64,000 nucleotides of DNA from CAJXMH01 sp040220135 (GCA_040220135.1 JAVJTT010000026.1:62001-126000), one strand, 5' to 3'. Counted from the first letter of the stretch, positions 27,326 to 37,071 are shown. Program-made: numbers and translations. The notes: generated by a model from the sequence alone, not told the origin.

Positions 27326-28261
27326 ATGAAAAAACTACTACCTATTCTCACTTTACTCTTTTCAACCGCAGCCTTTGCACAAGCTAACTACCCCTTAAAT
27401 ATTGAGTACGGAAATTGGAATGTTCAAGAGATTACATCCCCGGTAAGTCTTTGTAATGATTGTTGTAAAGAGTATTCTTTATACTTTCAAGGGGATACCG
27501 TAATTGGGAATTATACTTATGAAATACTGCATAGAAAAGGGATAAACTACTTATTTGGTTATGATATCCAGAGTGGTACCTCTTACCAATGTGGTGATAG
27601 TATTTCAGGAACCACCGATGAAGTAGCGGCCTTTATTCGCAATGATTCCATCAATAAAAAGGTTTTTATCTATGATACTCAGAGACAAGTCGATACTTTA
27701 CTTTACAACTTTGACCTTGCCGTAGGAGATACCTTAGCGGATACTTATGTTTTCTCAGCAGCTCGTCAAGCCTATCCTTATCATGTGGTTGATTCCATTG
27801 GCATTCAAAATGTTGCCGGAAGCAATCGTAAAGTGTTCTATTTGAACACGGTTTTTGGTACTCAAAGCTCCTATACACTTTATGAAGGAATTGGATTTGA
27901 TAGTACCATTAACTTAATTGCTGCCAGCAATACTTCTATAGAATATGAAAGACTTTGTTACAAGGATCAAAATGGTAAAGTACCTGCTAATGCTAATTGT
28001 AATCTGATCACTTCTCTTGATCAGCATACTTCAAAGCAAGCTGAGTTCGCTGTCTCGCCAAACCCTACAAATGGTAGGCTTAAAATAGAAACTACGGAAC
28101 CTTTGAATAGCATAGCCATTTACAATTTACAGGGCCAAAGAGTGATGGAGGTAAACCCAAGGCAAAGGCAGTTTGAGTTGCCAGAGGAGAGAGGCTTGTA
28201 CTTTATCCTTATGACCACCAAAGAAGGAGAAGTGATTAGTAAAAAAGTGGTGAAGCGCTAG
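27326..28261 (+). CDS. Secreted protein of unknown function with T9SS type A sorting domain
   Basis: 311 residues with a signal peptide (1-18, ending AFAQ). The middle has a CxxCC-like cysteine cluster ('LCNDCCKEY') plus other cysteines and repeated D/T-rich strands ('GDTVIGNYTYEIL', 'LAVGDTLADTYV'); this arrangement is common in T9SS cargo but has no assigned function. Residues ~235-311 ('FAVSPNPTNGRLKIE', 'IAIYNLQGQRVMEV', 'GLYFILMTTKEG', 'KKVVKR') are a type A sorting domain. Preceded by the sorting-domain fragment at 27252. Confidence 0.8.
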   Translation: MKKLLPILTLLFSTAAFAQANYPLNIEYGNWNVQEITSPVSLCNDCCKEYSLYFQGDTVIGNYTYEILHRKGINYLFGYDIQSGTSYQCGDSISGTTDEVAAFIRNDSINKKVFIYDTQRQVDTLLYNFDLAVGDTLADTYVFSAARQAYPYHVVDSIGIQNVAGSNRKVFYLNTVFGTQSSYTLYEGIGFDSTINLIAASNTSIEYERLCYKDQNGKVPANANCNLITSLDQHTSKQAEFAVSPNPTNGRLKIETTEPLNSIAIYNLQGQRVMEVNPRQRQFELPEERGLYFILMTTKEGEVISKKVVKR

Positions 28262-28317
28262 ATACCGAAGTCCTTCGTCCTCATTATTACAATGCTTTTA
28301 ACGACTGTTAATAGAAA

Positions 28318-28456
28318 CGTTATCGCGAGAAGGCACGACGAAGCGATCCGTGAATTGCAGTAAAGAATTGTTATTAGTTAAGTTGGTTTTGAAGCGCTAG
28401 ATTGCCTGCCTGTTGCAGGCAGGCTTCGCTCCGTCGTATTTCGCTCGCAATGACTG
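28318..28456. repeat. Imperfect inverted intergenic repeat with internal 9-bp hairpin
   Basis: Left arm 'gcgagaaggcacgacgaagc' and right arm 'ttcgctccgtcgtatttcgc' are partly complementary (CGACG and TCGC/GCGA blocks). Inside is a perfect hairpin GCCTGCCTG-TTG-CAGGCAGGC. The unit lies between convergent genes (27326 plus and 28464 minus) and has no coding capacity. Confidence 0.6.
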
Positions 28457-28463
28457 CGCTTCT

Positions 28464-29486
28464 TCACGCCCACACCTTAGTCCCTTCTGAGCAATTTTTG
28501 CAAATCTCAATATTTTCTCTGCCGTTGAACAAAGTCTTTCGAAATTCGCGGTAGTTCTCCCCTTTCCAGATTTCTTTGAAAGACTCCTCTTTCAATTCCC
28601 CTAATTTAAAATCGGCATCTTTATCAAAACAGCAGGGAATTACTGAGCCATCCCAGGTAATCACACAAGAGTGCCAAAGCTTCCAACAATGGCGGTCTAA
28701 ACTATTTTTAATTTCATAGGTGCCATCCGGCATTTTGCGGTAGCGCGAATACTTATCTATGGTTGGTATTAGCGGGTTGCCGTGTTTATGATCATAAACT
28801 TGCGCGGTTTTCAGTTTTACCTCATTCACCCCAAGTTCTTTCGCCAATTTATAGACGTCATCAATTTGGTGCTCATTGGGACGAACCACCAAAAATTGAA
28901 AGATCACATGAGGGGTTCTTGATTTCAACTCCTTCTTCCACTTGATGATGTTTTTGGTGCCTTCAATTACCTTTTCCAGCTTGCCATTCACTCGATAGTT
29001 CTCATAGGTTTCTTGAGTGGTTCCGTCAATGGAAATAATCAATCGGTCTAAACCCGACTCAACAGTCCGCTTGGCGCTTTTGTCATTTAAAAAGTGCGCA
29101 TTGGTAGAAGTAGCGGTGTAAATGTTTTTTTGGTTGGCATAGGCCACCATGTCCAAAAACTTAGGGTTAATAAAAGGTTCACCTTGAAAGTAAAAAGTGA
29201 GGTAAAAGGTTTCTTTGGCGACTTGGTCAATGGCTTTTTGGTAAAAATCTTCCTTCAAATTTCCGGTGGCTCTAGTAAAATGTCGCAAACCACTGGGGCA
29301 TTCGGGGCAACCTAAATTGCAAGCTGTCGTCGGTTCTATAGCAATGGCTAATGGAGCACCCCAATGCCAGTTTATTTTGAATGTTTTAGAAACAAAAAAG
29401 CTAAACCAGATCTTAAACGTATTCAGGAAACGCCTTAAACTTGCTCGCTTGGCAAACTGCAAAAAATCATGCGCTTTTCCTTTCAT
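28464..29486 (-). CDS. Radical SAM/SPASM domain protein
   Basis: 340 residues. The radical SAM [4Fe-4S] motif CxxxCxxC is in 'CNLGCPEC' (residues ~56-63). 'FYFQGEPF' corresponds to the SAM-binding GGEP-type strand and 'ISIDGTTQETYENYR' is typical of the group. C-terminal cysteines ('CWKLWHSCVITWDGSVIPCCFD', in part, and 'ICKNCSEG') form a SPASM-type auxiliary cluster region. The substrate is unknown; no small precursor peptide gene is seen next to it, so a peptide-maturase role is unsupported. Related proteins act in lipid or cofactor modification. Single gene between convergent and divergent neighbours. Confidence 0.88.
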   Translation of the reverse strand: MKGKAHDFLQFAKRASLRRFLNTFKIWFSFFVSKTFKINWHWGAPLAIAIEPTTACNLGCPECPSGLRHFTRATGNLKEDFYQKAIDQVAKETFYLTFYFQGEPFINPKFLDMVAYANQKNIYTATSTNAHFLNDKSAKRTVESGLDRLIISIDGTTQETYENYRVNGKLEKVIEGTKNIIKWKKELKSRTPHVIFQFLVVRPNEHQIDDVYKLAKELGVNEVKLKTAQVYDHKHGNPLIPTIDKYSRYRKMPDGTYEIKNSLDRHCWKLWHSCVITWDGSVIPCCFDKDADFKLGELKEESFKEIWKGENYREFRKTLFNGRENIEICKNCSEGTKVWA

Positions 29487-29545
29487 TCTACAAATGTACG
29501 TTTGTTGCCATGGATTTTTGAATTTGACATTATATTTACCAAACC

Positions 29546-31951
29546 ATGAAGAACCTACTTACGGTGATTTTGCTTGGGCTCTGTATTTACAGTCAAGCCC
29601 AATTTGCCTATCAAGGCAGAATTCTTGACAGCCTAAGCCAAAAACCACTTGCTTTTGTAAACTTAGTGGCTGAAGCGGGAAAATATGGAACGACCACTGA
29701 CATTGATGGCCGCTTTAACTTTCAGTCAAATAGGAAAATAGACTCTTTAAGCATTTCGTATCTAGGCTATCAAAGTAGAAAGATCAGCACAGCTAACTTA
29801 AAACGTTCTGCTACCGTTTATCTGTTGCCCACTACCTTTCAGTTGGCAGAAGTAGAGATATTACCGGGTGAGAATCCGGCTCATCGCATCATCAATTTGG
29901 CGATTGAAAACCGCAAGCTCAATAATCCTGAAGAGGCGACGGAGTTTTACTATGAATCGTACAATAAATTGGTGTTTACCGGCAGTCCCGACAGTGCTTA
30001 TGCGAGCCTGCCCGATTCCTTGCAACGGAAAGATAGCAGCAGTTATGAGGGAATTGAGTTTTTAAATAAATCGCATTTCTTTATGATGGAGTCGGTGACC
30101 GAACGCAATCACATTCCGCCTACCCACACCAAAGAGGTGGTAACCGCTTCTCGAATTTCAGGCATGCAAACCCCAATCTTTACTATGATTGGCACGCAAT
30201 TACAATCCTTTTCATTGTATAAAGACTACTTGCAATTGCTAGGGTCGGCCTTTTTAAGTCCTTTGAGTAAAGGAAGTACCTCAAAATACCTCTTTGTTTT
30301 GGAAGACACTTTATACCAAGGGAAAGACAGTATTTTCTCCATTTCTTTTCAGCCTAGAAGCGGAAAGAATTTTGATGGCTTAAAGGGCTTTTTAACCATT
30401 CATACCGATGGTTATGCGGTGAAGAATTTTGTAGCTGAGGCAGCTGATGAAGTAGATCTCGGAATTCAAATTCAACAGCTTTATGAAAAGGTAGATGACA
30501 AGCAATGGTTTCCGGTGCAGCTGAATACGAAGTTGATTTTTAATTCGGTGGAAATGGAGGATTTCGACATCTATGCCGAAGGTCGTTCTTACATCAAAAA
30601 TGTAGCATTAGAGTCGAAATTGAACAAGAAACAGATTGGCAATGTGGTGTTGAAAATGCAAGAAGACGCCGGGAAGAAAGACAGCACCTATTGGGCCAAC
30701 TATCGAGAAAATCCACTGGATGAAAAGGAAAAAGAGACCTATCATTTTATGGATAGCATTGGCAAGGAAATAAATTTAGATAAGAAAGTAAAAGTCTACC
30801 AAGCTTTGTTTCGCGGAGCGGTACCGCTAGGTCCGGTTGATTTACTTTTAAATCGGTTGATGGACTATAACGGCTACGAAGGTTTTCGTTTGGGCTTAGG
30901 CGCTGAAACCAATGATAAAGTCTCAAAGTACTTTAGAGTGGGAGGCTATGGAGCTTATGGCTTTCAAGATAAAGCCTGGAAGTACGGGGGGCATTTAAAG
31001 CTGAATCCCCAATGGGATTCTCACTTTAGCACGAAGTTCAGTTACTCAAATGATGTGGCAGAAGTTGGCGGTACTCAATTTTATAACGACCGGCTAAACC
31101 CGCTTTCTACGGAGGCTTTTCAGAAATTTTTCATTTTGAGAATGGATGCGGTAGAGCAGTTTGGAATTGAAGTGGAAACCCATGCATTGCGGGATTTTCA
31201 ATTTACCTTTTTCGGAAACTTACAAAACCGAGCCTTTACTTCTGATTATCGCTATAATTCGGAGAACTTACCAACTAGCTTTCAATACTATCGCATAAGT
31301 CAAGCTGGCGTAAACTTGCGATTTGCCTTCAGAGAAAAGTTTATCGAAATGTTTGGGGTGAAAACGCCCATCAGCTACGAATATCCCGTTGTTCACTTTA
31401 AGTATACCCATGGCTTTTCTGATTTGCTTGATGGAGACTATGAATTCAATCGCTATGATTTAAAGGTGGAGAAGAACACACGGTTGCGAAACCTAGGCTT
31501 TACTACTTTGCGCTTGAATGCCGGTTTTGTTGATCAATCCATTCCTTTGAGTTTGCTCTACCGCAGTCGAGGAAGCTTGGATGATGACCTCATTATTGCC
31601 TCTGACTTTAGCTTCCAGTCGGTGCTGCCCAATGAGTTTTTTCACGATCAATATGTTTCTGTTTTCTTCAAACATAGTTTTAAAAACTTGCTGTTTAAAA
31701 GCCGCTTTTTTAAACCGGAGTTAGCTCTGGTAAGCGCCATAGGATGGGGAGAGATGAGCAATCAATCTGCCCACAAAAATATTCTGTTCAATACCATGGA
31801 GCATGGCTTTTTTGAGTCTGGGATACAAATTGACCGCTTGCTTGGTTTTGCCAATTTGGGAGTAGGGGGCTATTACCGTTACGGAGCCTATGCTTTTGAT
31901 GACTTTGAAGACAATTGGACCTTCAAGCTTACCTATTCGCTAAAATTTTAA
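29546..31951 (+). CDS. DUF5686 / carboxypeptidase-like regulatory domain outer-membrane protein
   Basis: 801 residues. Signal peptide 1-18 (ends YSQA). Residues ~20-105 are a CarboxypepD_reg-like domain ('GRILDSLSQKPLAFVNLV', 'GTTTDIDGRFNF', 'ISYLGYQSR'). The remainder ('NPAHRIINLAIENRKLNNPE', 'YYESYNKLVF') matches the DUF5686 family, with a C-terminal half rich in amphipathic beta strands ending 'FKLTYSLKF', as expected for an outer-membrane barrel. Function of the family is not established. Its TAA stop overlaps the stop of the convergent gene within TTAA. Confidence 0.88.
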   Translation: MKNLLTVILLGLCIYSQAQFAYQGRILDSLSQKPLAFVNLVAEAGKYGTTTDIDGRFNFQSNRKIDSLSISYLGYQSRKISTANLKRSATVYLLPTTFQLAEVEILPGENPAHRIINLAIENRKLNNPEEATEFYYESYNKLVFTGSPDSAYASLPDSLQRKDSSSYEGIEFLNKSHFFMMESVTERNHIPPTHTKEVVTASRISGMQTPIFTMIGTQLQSFSLYKDYLQLLGSAFLSPLSKGSTSKYLFVLEDTLYQGKDSIFSISFQPRSGKNFDGLKGFLTIHTDGYAVKNFVAEAADEVDLGIQIQQLYEKVDDKQWFPVQLNTKLIFNSVEMEDFDIYAEGRSYIKNVALESKLNKKQIGNVVLKMQEDAGKKDSTYWANYRENPLDEKEKETYHFMDSIGKEINLDKKVKVYQALFRGAVPLGPVDLLLNRLMDYNGYEGFRLGLGAETNDKVSKYFRVGGYGAYGFQDKAWKYGGHLKLNPQWDSHFSTKFSYSNDVAEVGGTQFYNDRLNPLSTEAFQKFFILRMDAVEQFGIEVETHALRDFQFTFFGNLQNRAFTSDYRYNSENLPTSFQYYRISQAGVNLRFAFREKFIEMFGVKTPISYEYPVVHFKYTHGFSDLLDGDYEFNRYDLKVEKNTRLRNLGFTTLRLNAGFVDQSIPLSLLYRSRGSLDDDLIIASDFSFQSVLPNEFFHDQYVSVFFKHSFKNLLFKSRFFKPELALVSAIGWGEMSNQSAHKNILFNTMEHGFFESGIQIDRLLGFANLGVGGYYRYGAYAFDDFEDNWTFKLTYSLKF

Positions 31952-34146
31952 TTACAATGCTTGTCTAGCATTGCTTGACATGGAGCATGCTTTCTCATAG
32001 CACCTTCTTTCCAAAACTCACAAGCTTTTTCGGCCTCTCCTTTTTCCCAATATAAATTTCCTATTTCAAAGAAAATTTGAGGATTGGGCAAATTTTCCAG
32101 AATGGCAATCAAGTCATCAATCGCATTTTGAGTTTCGCCTAACTGCTTATAGGCTTGTGCTCTTTGGTAAAGACTCTGATCCCTTAGCTTCTCTTCGCCC
32201 ATGGCAATGGTGTAATAGGGGAGGCTTTCTTTGGCTAAACTGTCAGCCGCTAAGCGGTTGGCTAATTCAGATGCCTTTTGCTGTTTGGCTTCAAAGGGGC
32301 GAAGTATTTCTTTTGCCTTCTTAGACTGTCCGCTTTCAAAATACATTTTAGCGAGTGGATAGGCTACGGCCAAACTATTGGGTTCTTTTTTATACACCCA
32401 TTGGTAGTCGGCTAAGGCTTTTTCTCGCTCTCCCATTTTAACATATAAATTTCCTCTATTAATTCGGAATTGCTTGGCTAAGGGCTGCAAGTCTAAAGCT
32501 TGGTTAAAATCCGCTAAGGCTTTTTGATTCTCTCCTTTTATTGAATAGGCAATGCCACGGTTATTCAGTAATTCGGTGTTTTTTGGCGCTAATTCAAGTG
32601 CTCTGCTAAAGTCTACGATGGCTTTCTCCACTTGGTTTAATTTGCCATAAACTACCCCTCTCAATTTTAAGGCATCTACACTTTCGCGGTTTTCGCTCAG
32701 AAGTTTATTCAAGTCATTTAAAGCTTTTTGGGCTTGACCACTTTTGTCGTAAATAACGGCTCTGTTCATTAGCCCGCGAGCTAAAGTTGGCTCAAGCTCT
32801 AAGGCTTTCTGTATGTCACGAAAGGCAGCTTGTCCCTGACCCGCTTTCATTTGCACTTGACCTCTTTCATTAAGTGCCATGGCTTTACCCCATTGATTGT
32901 TTTCGTTTTCTTCAATGATTTTGGTCCACAGCGTATAACTGTCTTCATAATTGCTTTGATATTGAAAGGCAGCTGTGGATAAGGCCACTACCCATGCCGC
33001 CAAAACATAACGGCCCCATTTGGGCGCATGCTTGAAAAAGTACAAGCCCAAACCCAAGTACAAGCCGAGGTAGGGCAAGTAAACATAACGGTTCGAAACA
33101 ATGTCGTTTCCCGTTGGAATTAGCTTTAAGACCGGGGCAATGATCACCAAGAAAAAGGCGGCACCAAACCAAATGAGTTTTTCCTTCTTACCCATGCGAT
33201 AAAGTAAATAGGCCACTCCAGCTAGGAAAAAGGGTGCGGCATAATAGACCCAAGGTATCCAGCCATTTGACTTAGTTGGATATAAGTTTTTAGGGCTTAA
33301 ATCAAATGGGACAAGCAAGCAAAAAAGGTAATAGGCCAAGCTGTAAACACCCATCAGCAATCTGTCAAAAAGGTTGTACTCCCCTTCAAAGCTATTGATA
33401 AAGCCTGCCTCTTGCTGAGTTTTGAGAGTGATGAAAACAAACACTCCACTTAAGATGAAAAGCGGCAGCTTGTTAAACAGGTATTTCCATTTGAAATTTT
33501 GGTTCTCGTAAAGATCAATGATAATTAAAACGGCCGGGAATACCACCGCATTGGACTTGCTGAAGAGCGAAGCCAAGAAAGCTAAAACCATCAGGGCATA
33601 GTGAAGCGGCTTTTGCGTCTTTAAGAACTTTAAATAAGTCAGTAGACCAAGCAAGAAAAAGCAGCCATAAACCAAGTCTTTTCTTGCCGAAAGCCAAACA
33701 ACGTTTTCCGTATGCATGGGATGCAGTACAAAAAGCAGGCTGATCAGTAAACTCCAATCGCTTCGTTTTATGAATTGTCGGCTCAAGAAAAAGACCAAAA
33801 CTGCATTTAATAAATGCCACAAAAGATTCGTTAAATGAAACCATTTGGCATTAAAACCATAAAAATGATGTTCAATGGCCCATGTTAAGGAAGTAATGGG
33901 ATGGTATAAACCAAAAACCGATTCAGTGAAAAGGGCTTTCAGATTTTCTTTCTCTAAGCTTTGATTGGCGGCACTTTGGGTGATGAGTTTGTCATCATCG
34001 AAGTTGGCTAAAAAATCAAAATCCAGCGAAGGCCAATACAATCCTAGACCTAAAAGCAAGATCAAGAGTAAGAATAGCTTGGGCTGTTTTTGAATGATTT
34101 TCAAGGTATACCGATTAACAAAAGTTTGTTTACAATGCCTGCGCAA
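31948..34146 (-). CDS. TPR-containing TMTC-like multispanning membrane protein
   Basis: Up to 732 residues; the frame opens at a TTG (34146), but another TTG at 34104 places the start just before the first membrane segment and is more plausible, since no ATG lies near. Residues ~20-400 have about ten transmembrane segments with 'LHPMHTENVVWLSARKDLVYG' (in part), typical of TMTC/GT-C-like proteins. Residues ~410-730 are tetratricopeptide repeats ('AMALNERGQVQMKAGQ', 'NRAVIYDKSGQAQKAL', 'NNRGIAYSIKGENQKAL'). TMTC relatives transfer sugars from lipid carriers, but a transferase role here is inference. Divergent, 46 bp from the FAD-oxidoreductase operon that also encodes glycosyltransferases. Confidence 0.82.
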   Translation of the reverse strand: MRRHCKQTFVNRYTLKIIQKQPKLFLLLILLLGLGLYWPSLDFDFLANFDDDKLITQSAANQSLEKENLKALFTESVFGLYHPITSLTWAIEHHFYGFNAKWFHLTNLLWHLLNAVLVFFLSRQFIKRSDWSLLISLLFVLHPMHTENVVWLSARKDLVYGCFFLLGLLTYLKFLKTQKPLHYALMVLAFLASLFSKSNAVVFPAVLIIIDLYENQNFKWKYLFNKLPLFILSGVFVFITLKTQQEAGFINSFEGEYNLFDRLLMGVYSLAYYLFCLLVPFDLSPKNLYPTKSNGWIPWVYYAAPFFLAGVAYLLYRMGKKEKLIWFGAAFFLVIIAPVLKLIPTGNDIVSNRYVYLPYLGLYLGLGLYFFKHAPKWGRYVLAAWVVALSTAAFQYQSNYEDSYTLWTKIIEENENNQWGKAMALNERGQVQMKAGQGQAAFRDIQKALELEPTLARGLMNRAVIYDKSGQAQKALNDLNKLLSENRESVDALKLRGVVYGKLNQVEKAIVDFSRALELAPKNTELLNNRGIAYSIKGENQKALADFNQALDLQPLAKQFRINRGNLYVKMGEREKALADYQWVYKKEPNSLAVAYPLAKMYFESGQSKKAKEILRPFEAKQQKASELANRLAADSLAKESLPYYTIAMGEEKLRDQSLYQRAQAYKQLGETQNAIDDLIAILENLPNPQIFFEIGNLYWEKGEAEKACEFWKEGAMRKHAPCQAMLDKHCN

Positions 34147-34192
34147 GGCAAAACAAGTATACTAAATATCTTTACCTTAGAGGGCTATTAAA

Positions 34193-35482
34193 ATGAAGCA
34201 TATTGCAATCATTGGGAATGGTATTTCCGGGGTAACCGCCGCCCGGCATATTCGCAAAAAAAGCGATTATCAAATCACTATAATTTCGGCTGAAACAAAA
34301 CATTTTTTTTCGCGCACAGCTTTAATGTATGTTTACATGGGACACATGCGATACCAAGACATTAAGCCCTACGAAGATCATTTTTGGGCCAAGAATCGAA
34401 TCGAGCTCAAGCAAGCTTATGTGACTAAAGTCAAGACAAAAGAGCAAGCCTTGATTTTCTCTGATGGAGAAAAAATGACCTACGATGAACTAATTATTGC
34501 TTCAGGCTCTAAACCTCGTTTTTACAATTGGCCCGGCCAAGCATTAAATGGCGTGCAAGGTTTGTACTCATGGCAAGATCTGGAAAGTATGCAGGAGAAT
34601 ACTAAAGGCATTAAAAAGGCAGTGATTGTAGGAGGTGGATTAATCGGAGTGGAAATGGCCGAAATGCTAAGAAGCCGAGGGATTGAGGTGACTTTTTTAG
34701 TGAGGGACAAGCACTTCTGGGGTAGTGTTTTACCCAAAGAAGAAGGCCAATTGATTTCTAGACAAGTTGAAGAACATGGAGTGCAGCTGATGCTTGAAAC
34801 GGAATTAGAAGAGATTATTGATGATGGTTCCGGAAAAGTAGAGGCAGTGAAAACCAAAAATGGTGAAAGGATTGATTGCCAATTTGTAGGATTAACTACC
34901 GGCGTTCAACCTAATATTGACTTTTTAAAACAATCCGAAATTGATTGTAAACGAGGTGTCTTGGTGGATGAGTTACTCCGCACCAACATAGAAAATATTT
35001 ATGCCATCGGCGATTGTGCCGAATTTCTTCAGCACCCTACCGGCAGAAAAAACATTGAACAAGTTTGGTATACCGGCAAAATGATGGGGGAAACCGTAGC
35101 GCAAACCATTTGCGGTAGTCCCACAAAATATCAACCGGGAGTGTGGTTCAACTCGGCCAAATTTTTTGATATTGAATACCAAACCTACGGCTACGTTTGG
35201 CCCAAACCAAAAGAAAACGAAAGCCACTTTTATTGGGAAAGTGAAGAAAAAGAGAAATGCCTTCGTTTTGTTTATGATACCAAGCGACTAAACCTATTGG
35301 CTTTGCATGCATTTGGCATTCGCTTGCGCCATGAAGTGGTGGATAATTGGATTCAGACTGAAACCCCAATAGACCAAGTGATTCAAAATTTAAGGCAAGC
35401 CAATTTTGATGCTGAGTTTTATCCCAAGCATGAAAAATTGGTTCAAAAAGCCTTTACTAACCGTCAAAAACAAACTGCTTAA
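34193..35482 (+). CDS. NAD(P)/FAD-dependent oxidoreductase (class III pyridine nucleotide-disulfide family)
   Basis: 429 residues. FAD-binding GxGxxG is in 'IGNGISGVTAA' (8-18); the NAD(P) Rossmann motif 'VIVGGGLIGVEMAE' begins near 144; the second FAD motif 'NIYAIGDCAE' is near 267. No CxxC redox-active disulfide is visible, so it resembles nitrite reductase NirB N-terminal or ferredoxin/rubredoxin reductase types. It probably passes electrons from NAD(P)H to an iron-sulfur partner. Its stop overlaps the start of the membrane 4Fe-4S gene by one base (TAATG), which makes that protein the obvious acceptor. Confidence 0.88.
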   Translation: MKHIAIIGNGISGVTAARHIRKKSDYQITIISAETKHFFSRTALMYVYMGHMRYQDIKPYEDHFWAKNRIELKQAYVTKVKTKEQALIFSDGEKMTYDELIIASGSKPRFYNWPGQALNGVQGLYSWQDLESMQENTKGIKKAVIVGGGLIGVEMAEMLRSRGIEVTFLVRDKHFWGSVLPKEEGQLISRQVEEHGVQLMLETELEEIIDDGSGKVEAVKTKNGERIDCQFVGLTTGVQPNIDFLKQSEIDCKRGVLVDELLRTNIENIYAIGDCAEFLQHPTGRKNIEQVWYTGKMMGETVAQTICGSPTKYQPGVWFNSAKFFDIEYQTYGYVWPKPKENESHFYWESEEKEKCLRFVYDTKRLNLLALHAFGIRLRHEVVDNWIQTETPIDQVIQNLRQANFDAEFYPKHEKLVQKAFTNRQKQTA

Positions 35483-37071
35483 TGCTCAATCAAGTAGATA
35501 AAGACATCAGCATTAGTGGTGGACCGCCAATTTCCTTAAATGGCTTGCAAAAAGCAGCAACTATTTTAGGTTTCAGTGGACTGTTTATTTTGCTCCTTGC
35601 TACTTTAAATGTCAATTTCCCAAATCATGCCGTTTGGCTTACCATAAGTTTAGTGAGCATTGGAGGGGGTATTTCGCTTTTCGCTTATGGGGCTTATGCC
35701 AATAAAACAGAGGGCATTAAAAACGATGGAGTTTATTTTAAGTCAATCAGTTCTCGGGGATTTTGGGCTTGGGTATTGGGAATTGTTCTGACTGGTTTTT
35801 ATATCGTCTTGTATTTTTTTCCACAGTATTTGGGCTTGAATGCTGAGGGGGAGAATAGCGGTCTGATTGCTCTTTTTGACCCTTTGAGTAAAGCCTTAAG
35901 TGGAAATCCTGCCTCAGAGTGGTTTGTGTATGGAACCCTTTATACCATGGCTATTTTATTCTTTGGTATCAAGTATTTGTGGAAGTATCGTCACAACCCT
36001 TATCAAAGGCTTCGCACTTTCAGTGTGGTGTTTTTTCAAACTGGCTTTGCTTTTATCATTCCGGAACTGATGGCTCGTTTGAACAATGACTCTTTCAGTT
36101 TGCCCTATTACGATTTGAAGAATATCTGGCCCTTGAACTATTACAATTTTGATCAGTACCGAGTTGATGAATTTATCTCGGCGGGTAACATAGGACTCGG
36201 ACTGCTGATCTTTGGAATACTCTCAATCTTTGTGATCACCCCAATTTTAACTTACAAATACGGAAAACGTTGGTATTGCTCATGGGTGTGTGGTTGTGGC
36301 GGTTTGGCTGAAACAGCAGGAGACCCCTTTCGTCAGCATTCCGACAAAAGCACCTCTGCTTGGAAGGTTGAACGCTGGGTGATCCATTCAGTAGTGGTTT
36401 TTGTAGTGGTGATGACCACCGCAGTGGTTTCAACTTACTTGAGCTATGATGCAGAAAAATATTGGCTAACCAAAGATGTCTTTTTGATTGGAGTAGCGGT
36501 TTTGTTGAGTTTAGTGTATGCTATCATTTTTGCTTTCAAACGCCAAGAATTAAAAAAAGACGCCAAAGTTGCCGCTTCTGTTTACTTGGCGATTATTCTC
36601 GCTTTAATTGGAATACACTACGGTAGTGGAAATTCCAATATTTTCCTTTTTGAAGCCGAGAGTTTGAGAAGCACCTATGCATTCTTGATCGGCTCCATTT
36701 TTAGTGGAGTAATCGGCACCGGCTTTTACCCCATTTTTGGCAATCGGGTGTGGTGCCGTTTTGGTTGCCCCATGGCAGCCATTCTAGGGATTCAGCAACG
36801 CTTCTTTTCTAAGTTTCGCATTACCACCAACGGCGGACAGTGTATTTCTTGTGGTAACTGTTCCACTTATTGCGAAATGGGAATTGATGTGAAAGCTTAC
36901 GCCCAAAAAGGACAAAACATCGTCCGTTCTTCTTGTGTAGGTTGTGGAGTTTGCTCATCTGTTTGTCCTCGTGGAGTATTAAAGTTGGAAAATGGAGAAG
37001 ATAGCGGAGCCAGTCGCTACGAAGAAAAGCCCATTACTTTTGGTAACGATGGGGTTAAATTAAATTTCTAG
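35482..37071 (+). CDS. Multispanning membrane 4Fe-4S protein (NapH/NosR/CcoG-like)
   Basis: 529 residues. About eight hydrophobic segments span residues ~20-440. Cysteine motifs near membrane edges are 'WYCSWVCGCGG' (~263) and 'WCRFGCPMA' (~423), the latter the CxxxCP motif of NapH/NosR-type proteins. The C-terminus holds two ferredoxin-type clusters: 'CISCGNCSTYC' (~453) and 'CVGCGVCSSVCP' (~487). Expected to move electrons between a soluble reductase and a membrane or periplasmic acceptor. No nap, nos or cco genes accompany it, so those pathways are not indicated. Stop overlaps the next GTG by one base (TAGTG). Confidence 0.85.
   Translation: MLNQVDKDISISGGPPISLNGLQKAATILGFSGLFILLLATLNVNFPNHAVWLTISLVSIGGGISLFAYGAYANKTEGIKNDGVYFKSISSRGFWAWVLGIVLTGFYIVLYFFPQYLGLNAEGENSGLIALFDPLSKALSGNPASEWFVYGTLYTMAILFFGIKYLWKYRHNPYQRLRTFSVVFFQTGFAFIIPELMARLNNDSFSLPYYDLKNIWPLNYYNFDQYRVDEFISAGNIGLGLLIFGILSIFVITPILTYKYGKRWYCSWVCGCGGLAETAGDPFRQHSDKSTSAWKVERWVIHSVVVFVVVMTTAVVSTYLSYDAEKYWLTKDVFLIGVAVLLSLVYAIIFAFKRQELKKDAKVAASVYLAIILALIGIHYGSGNSNIFLFEAESLRSTYAFLIGSIFSGVIGTGFYPIFGNRVWCRFGCPMAAILGIQQRFFSKFRITTNGGQCISCGNCSTYCEMGIDVKAYAQKGQNIVRSSCVGCGVCSSVCPRGVLKLENGEDSGASRYEEKPITFGNDGVKLNF

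Noticed and set aside
32945..33172. Minus-strand short ORFs in the TPR/TMTC-like gene
   Set aside because: Alternative frames of the same strand inside a long coding sequence, without domain or start support.
35482..37071. Nitrate, nitrous oxide or cytochrome oxidase assembly (NapH, NosR, CcoG) function
   Set aside because: Only the cysteine layout is shared; none of the partner genes of those pathways occurs nearby.
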